Source of the DNA: Caldifarciminota bacterium
GTDB lineage: Bacteria > Hydrothermota > Tepidihabitantia > SM23-42
Length of the DNA stretch: 5,794 nt
Assembly (NCBI GenBank): GCA_023128195.1
Contig: JAGMEL010000193.1
Coordinates: forward strand, 1-5,794
Direction of reading: 5' to 3'
Below, piece after piece: positions 4,182-5,794 of the stretch. The notes below the pieces were generated by a model. That model was given only the letters and a program-made list of their open reading frames with translations, ran no database searches and was not told where the DNA came from. A program made the position numbers and the translations under genes. The stretch's first letter is position 1; each line of letters starts with the position of its first letter.

Positions 4182-4200
4182 AGAGTGTTAGTAACACTCT
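4182..4200 (-). promoter_or_regulatory. 19-base perfect palindrome abutting the Shine-Dalgarno
   Basis: AGAGTGTTA and TAACACTCT are perfect inverted arms around one central base. In cassette copy 1 (2568-2586) two pairs are lost, leaving AGAGT/ACTCT and TT/AA. In RNA the single-base loop is too tight, so only part could pair; as DNA it has the shape of a dimeric-repressor operator. It also contains the stop codon of the short leader ORF. Confidence 0.5.
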
Positions 4201-4301
4201 TTGATTACCCCGTACATTTGACAATTAACGGGGCAGGCAGTGATAAAGAAACATACTATCACCTTTTTTAAATAAAACAGCTCCCGCATCTCCTTATTCA
4301 T
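4188..4301 (-). CDS. Candidate 37-residue leader peptide upstream of the propeller gene
   Basis: An ATG at 4301 opens a 37-codon frame ending in TAA at 4190-4188, inside the palindrome and eight bases before the main Shine-Dalgarno. The product has a charged start MNKEMREL, then YLKKVIVCFFITACPVNC, a short hydrophobic stretch after two lysines with two cysteines, then QMYGVIKECY. GAGGT directly touches the ATG; an internal ATG at codon 5 has a better-spaced AAGGAG partly overlapping. It lies wholly in the transcript leader predicted from the 4332-4359 promoter. It might be a leader peptide whose termination affects initiation downstream, a small membrane protein, or chance. It is not in frame with the propeller gene. 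Confidence 0.3.
   Translation of the reverse strand: MNKEMRELFYLKKVIVCFFITACPVNCQMYGVIKECY
4207..4238. repeat. Hairpin motif ACCCCGTAC…GGGCAGGC, copy 2
   Basis: CCCCGT (4208-4213) and ACGGGG (4228-4233) form a perfect 6-bp stem with a 14-base loop, followed by CAGGC. The outer blocks match those at 543-572. Here the hairpin falls in the propeller gene leader and within the candidate leader peptide frame. Confidence 0.45.
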
Positions 4302-4331
4302 ACCTCAAATTTCATACCTCCACTGAGTATA

Positions 4332-4359
4332 ATTGTATACGTAAGTTTAGTTTTGTCAA
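4332..4359 (-). promoter_or_regulatory. Strong sigma70-type promoter of the propeller gene
   Basis: On the minus strand TTGACA (4359-4354) and TACAAT (4337-4332) are 16 bases apart; the first box is perfect and the second has one mismatch. Transcription should start near 4325, giving a leader of about 158 bases before the ACG. The -35 box touches the hairpin at 4359-4382. Confidence 0.75.
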
Positions 4360-4382
4360 TACCCTATGTGAACATAGGGTAT
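4359..4382. promoter_or_regulatory. Perfect 10-bp inverted repeat abutting the -35 box
   Basis: ATACCCTATG and CATAGGGTAT flank a TGAA loop (4369-4372), the arms being 4359-4368 and 4373-4382; one more pair can form at the loop. It ends exactly at the outer base of the -35 box. That is where an activator or repressor dimer could bind. It could also be the end of a transcription terminator from upstream, but it has no U-tract. Confidence 0.5.
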
Positions 4383-4385
4383 ACG

Positions 4386-4420
4386 GGATTCACACGGATA
4401 TTGAAGCGGATTCATACGGA
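4386..4420. repeat. Direct repeat GGATTCACACGGA / GGATTCATACGGA
   Basis: Two 13-base copies (4386-4398 and 4408-4420) differ at one base and start 22 bases apart, two helical turns. They sit upstream of the promoter and its inverted repeat. They resemble generic intergenic filler of this genome as much as regulator sites. Confidence 0.4.
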
Positions 4421-4443
4421 AAGAAAACGACGCGATGAAATAG

Positions 4444-4473
4444 CTTTCTTTGTTTCTTGAGAAACAAAGAAAG
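4444..4473 (-). terminator. 13-bp hairpin after the beta-helix gene
   Basis: Arms CTTTCTTTGTTTC (4444-4456) and GAAACAAAGAAAG (4461-4473) pair perfectly around TTGA, beginning 14 bases after the stop codon of the upstream minus-strand gene. The stem is AT-rich and no clean U-run follows on the minus strand (CTATTTC), so termination may be weak. A processing or 3'-end-protecting role is equally possible. Confidence 0.55.
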
Positions 4474-4487
4474 TGAGAAATCCACTT

Positions 4488-5794
4488 TTATCTTATCACT
4501 GCTATCTTGCCGCTTGTTTTCTTTTCGCCAGCAGACGATTTTACAACAAAGAAATAAATCCCGCTCGTAATATCGCTCACACCCCACTCGTAAGTCGCTC
4601 CTGAAAGTTCTCCTGAATCATGAATTGTTTTTCCGCTCATATCATATACCTTGATATTATCCCCAGCACTCAAATCACCTGAAAAGGTTATAGTATTTTC
4701 TCCCTGATAGACCCGGCAGGGATTGGGAAACACTTCTACCAGATATTCCTCTTCAGATACACCACTCTCATCAAATTCGTACGCGCCGAGATCCGGGGCA
4801 GCTTCCTCATAGGCCAGGTTGATGCCTTGATTCTGTGCCCACGTTATATTCCCATCAACCGTGATGGTTTTGGTCGAGTAATTCACACTGATGATACGAG
4901 CTCTCTGCGTACTCCCATAGAGTTGGATCTCATCTCCTTGAACACCCGCTATCCCCCACCCATCCATGAAGTAACCGGCATCCGCCACTTGAAATGTTGT
5001 GCCTGAACCATTGGGAGATGTCACAGTGGTCAGGTACGTTCCGGAGTCTATACACGGGCTGTTCGATAGGAGGTGGAGGTCTGGTAAATCAGGGTTGTCC
5101 GGATCAGTGCCAGATGTATCAACAAATCCCGGGTCTACATCGTTCTGATCCCAGTTGTTTTCGATCACTTGTGGATCAATTTGACCCTCATAACTGATAG
5201 AACCGTTCTTGTTGTCGTAGAAAATACAATTCTTAACGACATTTCCAACCGGGCTCGCCCCACTCCAGTTGGCAAAATACATCCCTCCTTGAAACCCGGG
5301 GTCGGTTGCCAGATGGCCATTATGATAGAAAGAATTGTGGTAAATATGATTAGAATCAGCATGATCTACTCCTGCCTGGCTAGAGACAACCTGGATACCG
5401 CCAGAACCGTTACGATAAAATGTATTAAAACGAAAAATATTGTTCGGCGTTCTCAAACCCATACCCGAGGCATCGGAAAAACCAAACCGATTGCCTTCGT
5501 AAAGACATACTCCTCCTGGTAGACCTTCAGTTATGGCAGCCCGATATCCCTCAAAACTCCAATTACCAGGATTCGTCTCATTATGAAAATAGTTGTTACG
5601 AATCACATTATACTTACTATAAACTCCAAGCGTATGATGACCGCCATAGGCAAAAGTATTGTCTTCTATCAAATTATAGTAACTTTCATCCACCGGGGAG
5701 CTTGCCCAACTGCCGATATCTAATAACGCCCCCCTATGCTCATCATAACCGCCATACGCCCACCGGTAGAAAGTACAATGATGCACCCAATTAT
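4488..5794 (-). CDS. Right-handed parallel beta-helix protein with T9SS type A sorting domain (C-terminal part)
   Basis: The frame is open to the window edge; 434 complete codons are present and the true start lies outside. A GTG at 5786 is internal to the fold and not a credible start. Numbering from there, residues 1-225 are irregular beta-helix rungs of the N-x-I-x-x-N-x-F type (YNLIEDNTFAY, YNVIRNNYFHN, NIFRFNTFYRNG, NHIYHNSFYHNG, NVVKNCIFYDN), as in pectate-lyase-like and NosD-like proteins. Residues 227-249 end the helix with SPCIDSG. Residues 251-327 form a separate small beta domain (GTTFQVADAGYFMDGWGI, GDEIQLYG, ITVDGNITW), followed by PDLGAYEF (331-338). Residues 350-432 are a typical sorting domain: VFPNPCR, IKVYDMSGKTI, ITSGIYFFVVKS, GKIAVIR. 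The protein is exported and probably surface-anchored. Polysaccharide binding or cleavage is a family-level guess; the catalytic region cannot be located. Confidence 0.9.
   Translation of the reverse strand, partial: NWVHHCTFYRWAYGGYDEHRGALLDIGSWASSPVDESYYNLIEDNTFAYGGHHTLGVYSKYNVIRNNYFHNETNPGNWSFEGYRAAITEGLPGGVCLYEGNRFGFSDASGMGLRTPNNIFRFNTFYRNGSGGIQVVSSQAGVDHADSNHIYHNSFYHNGHLATDPGFQGGMYFANWSGASPVGNVVKNCIFYDNKNGSISYEGQIDPQVIENNWDQNDVDPGFVDTSGTDPDNPDLPDLHLLSNSPCIDSGTYLTTVTSPNGSGTTFQVADAGYFMDGWGIAGVQGDEIQLYGSTQRARIISVNYSTKTITVDGNITWAQNQGINLAYEEAAPDLGAYEFDESGVSEEEYLVEVFPNPCRVYQGENTITFSGDLSAGDNIKVYDMSGKTIHDSGELSGATYEWGVSDITSGIYFFVVKSSAGEKKTSGKIAVIR

Larger units (their letters stand above)
4085..4203 (-). 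repeat. Signal-peptide/RBS cassette, copy 2
   Basis: Partner of 2471-2589 at a constant offset of 1614 bases. Three of the seven differences lie in the palindrome and Shine-Dalgarno-flanking part and four in the signal-peptide codons. The ACG, the AAGGAGG and the codons for THKFTKISISFLLLTF are all unchanged between copies. Confidence 0.9.

Noticed and set aside
4240..4269. Plus-strand GTGATA/TATCAC hairpin followed by T6
   Set aside because: Only six pairs with an 11-base loop, and no plus-strand gene lies upstream to terminate.
4390..4587. Minus-strand 65-codon frame overlapping the beta-helix stop
   Set aside because: It passes through the 13-bp hairpin and direct repeats and has no start signal.
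4994..5522. Frames on both strands inside the beta-helix gene
   Set aside because: The beta-helix frame is continuous over 1300 bases with clear rungs and a sorting domain, so the others are shadows.
5784..5786. GTG as start of the beta-helix gene
   Set aside because: The frame is open beyond it to the window edge, there is no Shine-Dalgarno, and it lies inside the fold; the gene is simply truncated by the window.

Overview
The base composition is moderately AT-rich. Two of the encoded proteins end in domains resembling type IX secretion (T9SS, Por) type A sorting domains, and one carries the YGG-type propeller repeat. These features point to an uncultivated bacterium of the FCB superphylum or a neighbouring candidate phylum such as WOR-3/Stahlbacteria or Cloacimonetes. 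This placement is inferred from protein style only; no marker gene is present. Long intergenic stretches filled with short degenerate repeats are typical of such genomes.

Layout: (1) 1-452, minus strand: a hicBA toxin-antitoxin pair. hicB has a near-perfect promoter placed so that its mRNA should be leaderless. hicA overlaps the hicB stop by GTGA but is broken by one extra A at codon 3, and it runs off the window edge. (2) 453-959: about 500 bases of repeat-rich intergenic DNA with a hairpin motif, an octamer array and a possible gene relic. (3) 960-1618, plus strand: a small exported protein of the DUF4412/LolA-like type with a perfect Shine-Dalgarno and a strong, probably bidirectional, terminator. 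(4) 1780-2589, minus: an unrecognised secreted protein. (5) 2686-4382, minus: a seven-repeat beta-propeller protein with a T9SS-like tail, preceded by a short leader ORF, a strong promoter and a palindrome abutting the -35 box; a second tail-like segment lies in frame after its stop. (6) 4488-5794, minus: the C-terminal part of a right-handed beta-helix protein with a T9SS sorting domain, cut by the window edge.

The most striking feature is shared by regions 4 and 5. The two genes encode unrelated mature proteins but carry almost the same 119-base cassette (7 differences, no gap): a palindrome-like element, a Shine-Dalgarno, the start region and the signal peptide. In both, the only codon at proper distance from the Shine-Dalgarno that could begin the signal peptide is ACG. 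An in-frame stop lies immediately upstream, and the first conventional start (TTG) lies in the middle of the hydrophobic core. The sequence therefore suggests either non-AUG initiation in a duplicated secretion cassette, or two genes crippled in the same way.

The minus-strand genes 1780-5794 look like a cell-surface or secreted-protein locus: a Sec signal is visible on two of them, and T9SS-like C-termini are visible on two. The hicBA and DUF4412 genes appear to be independent units.
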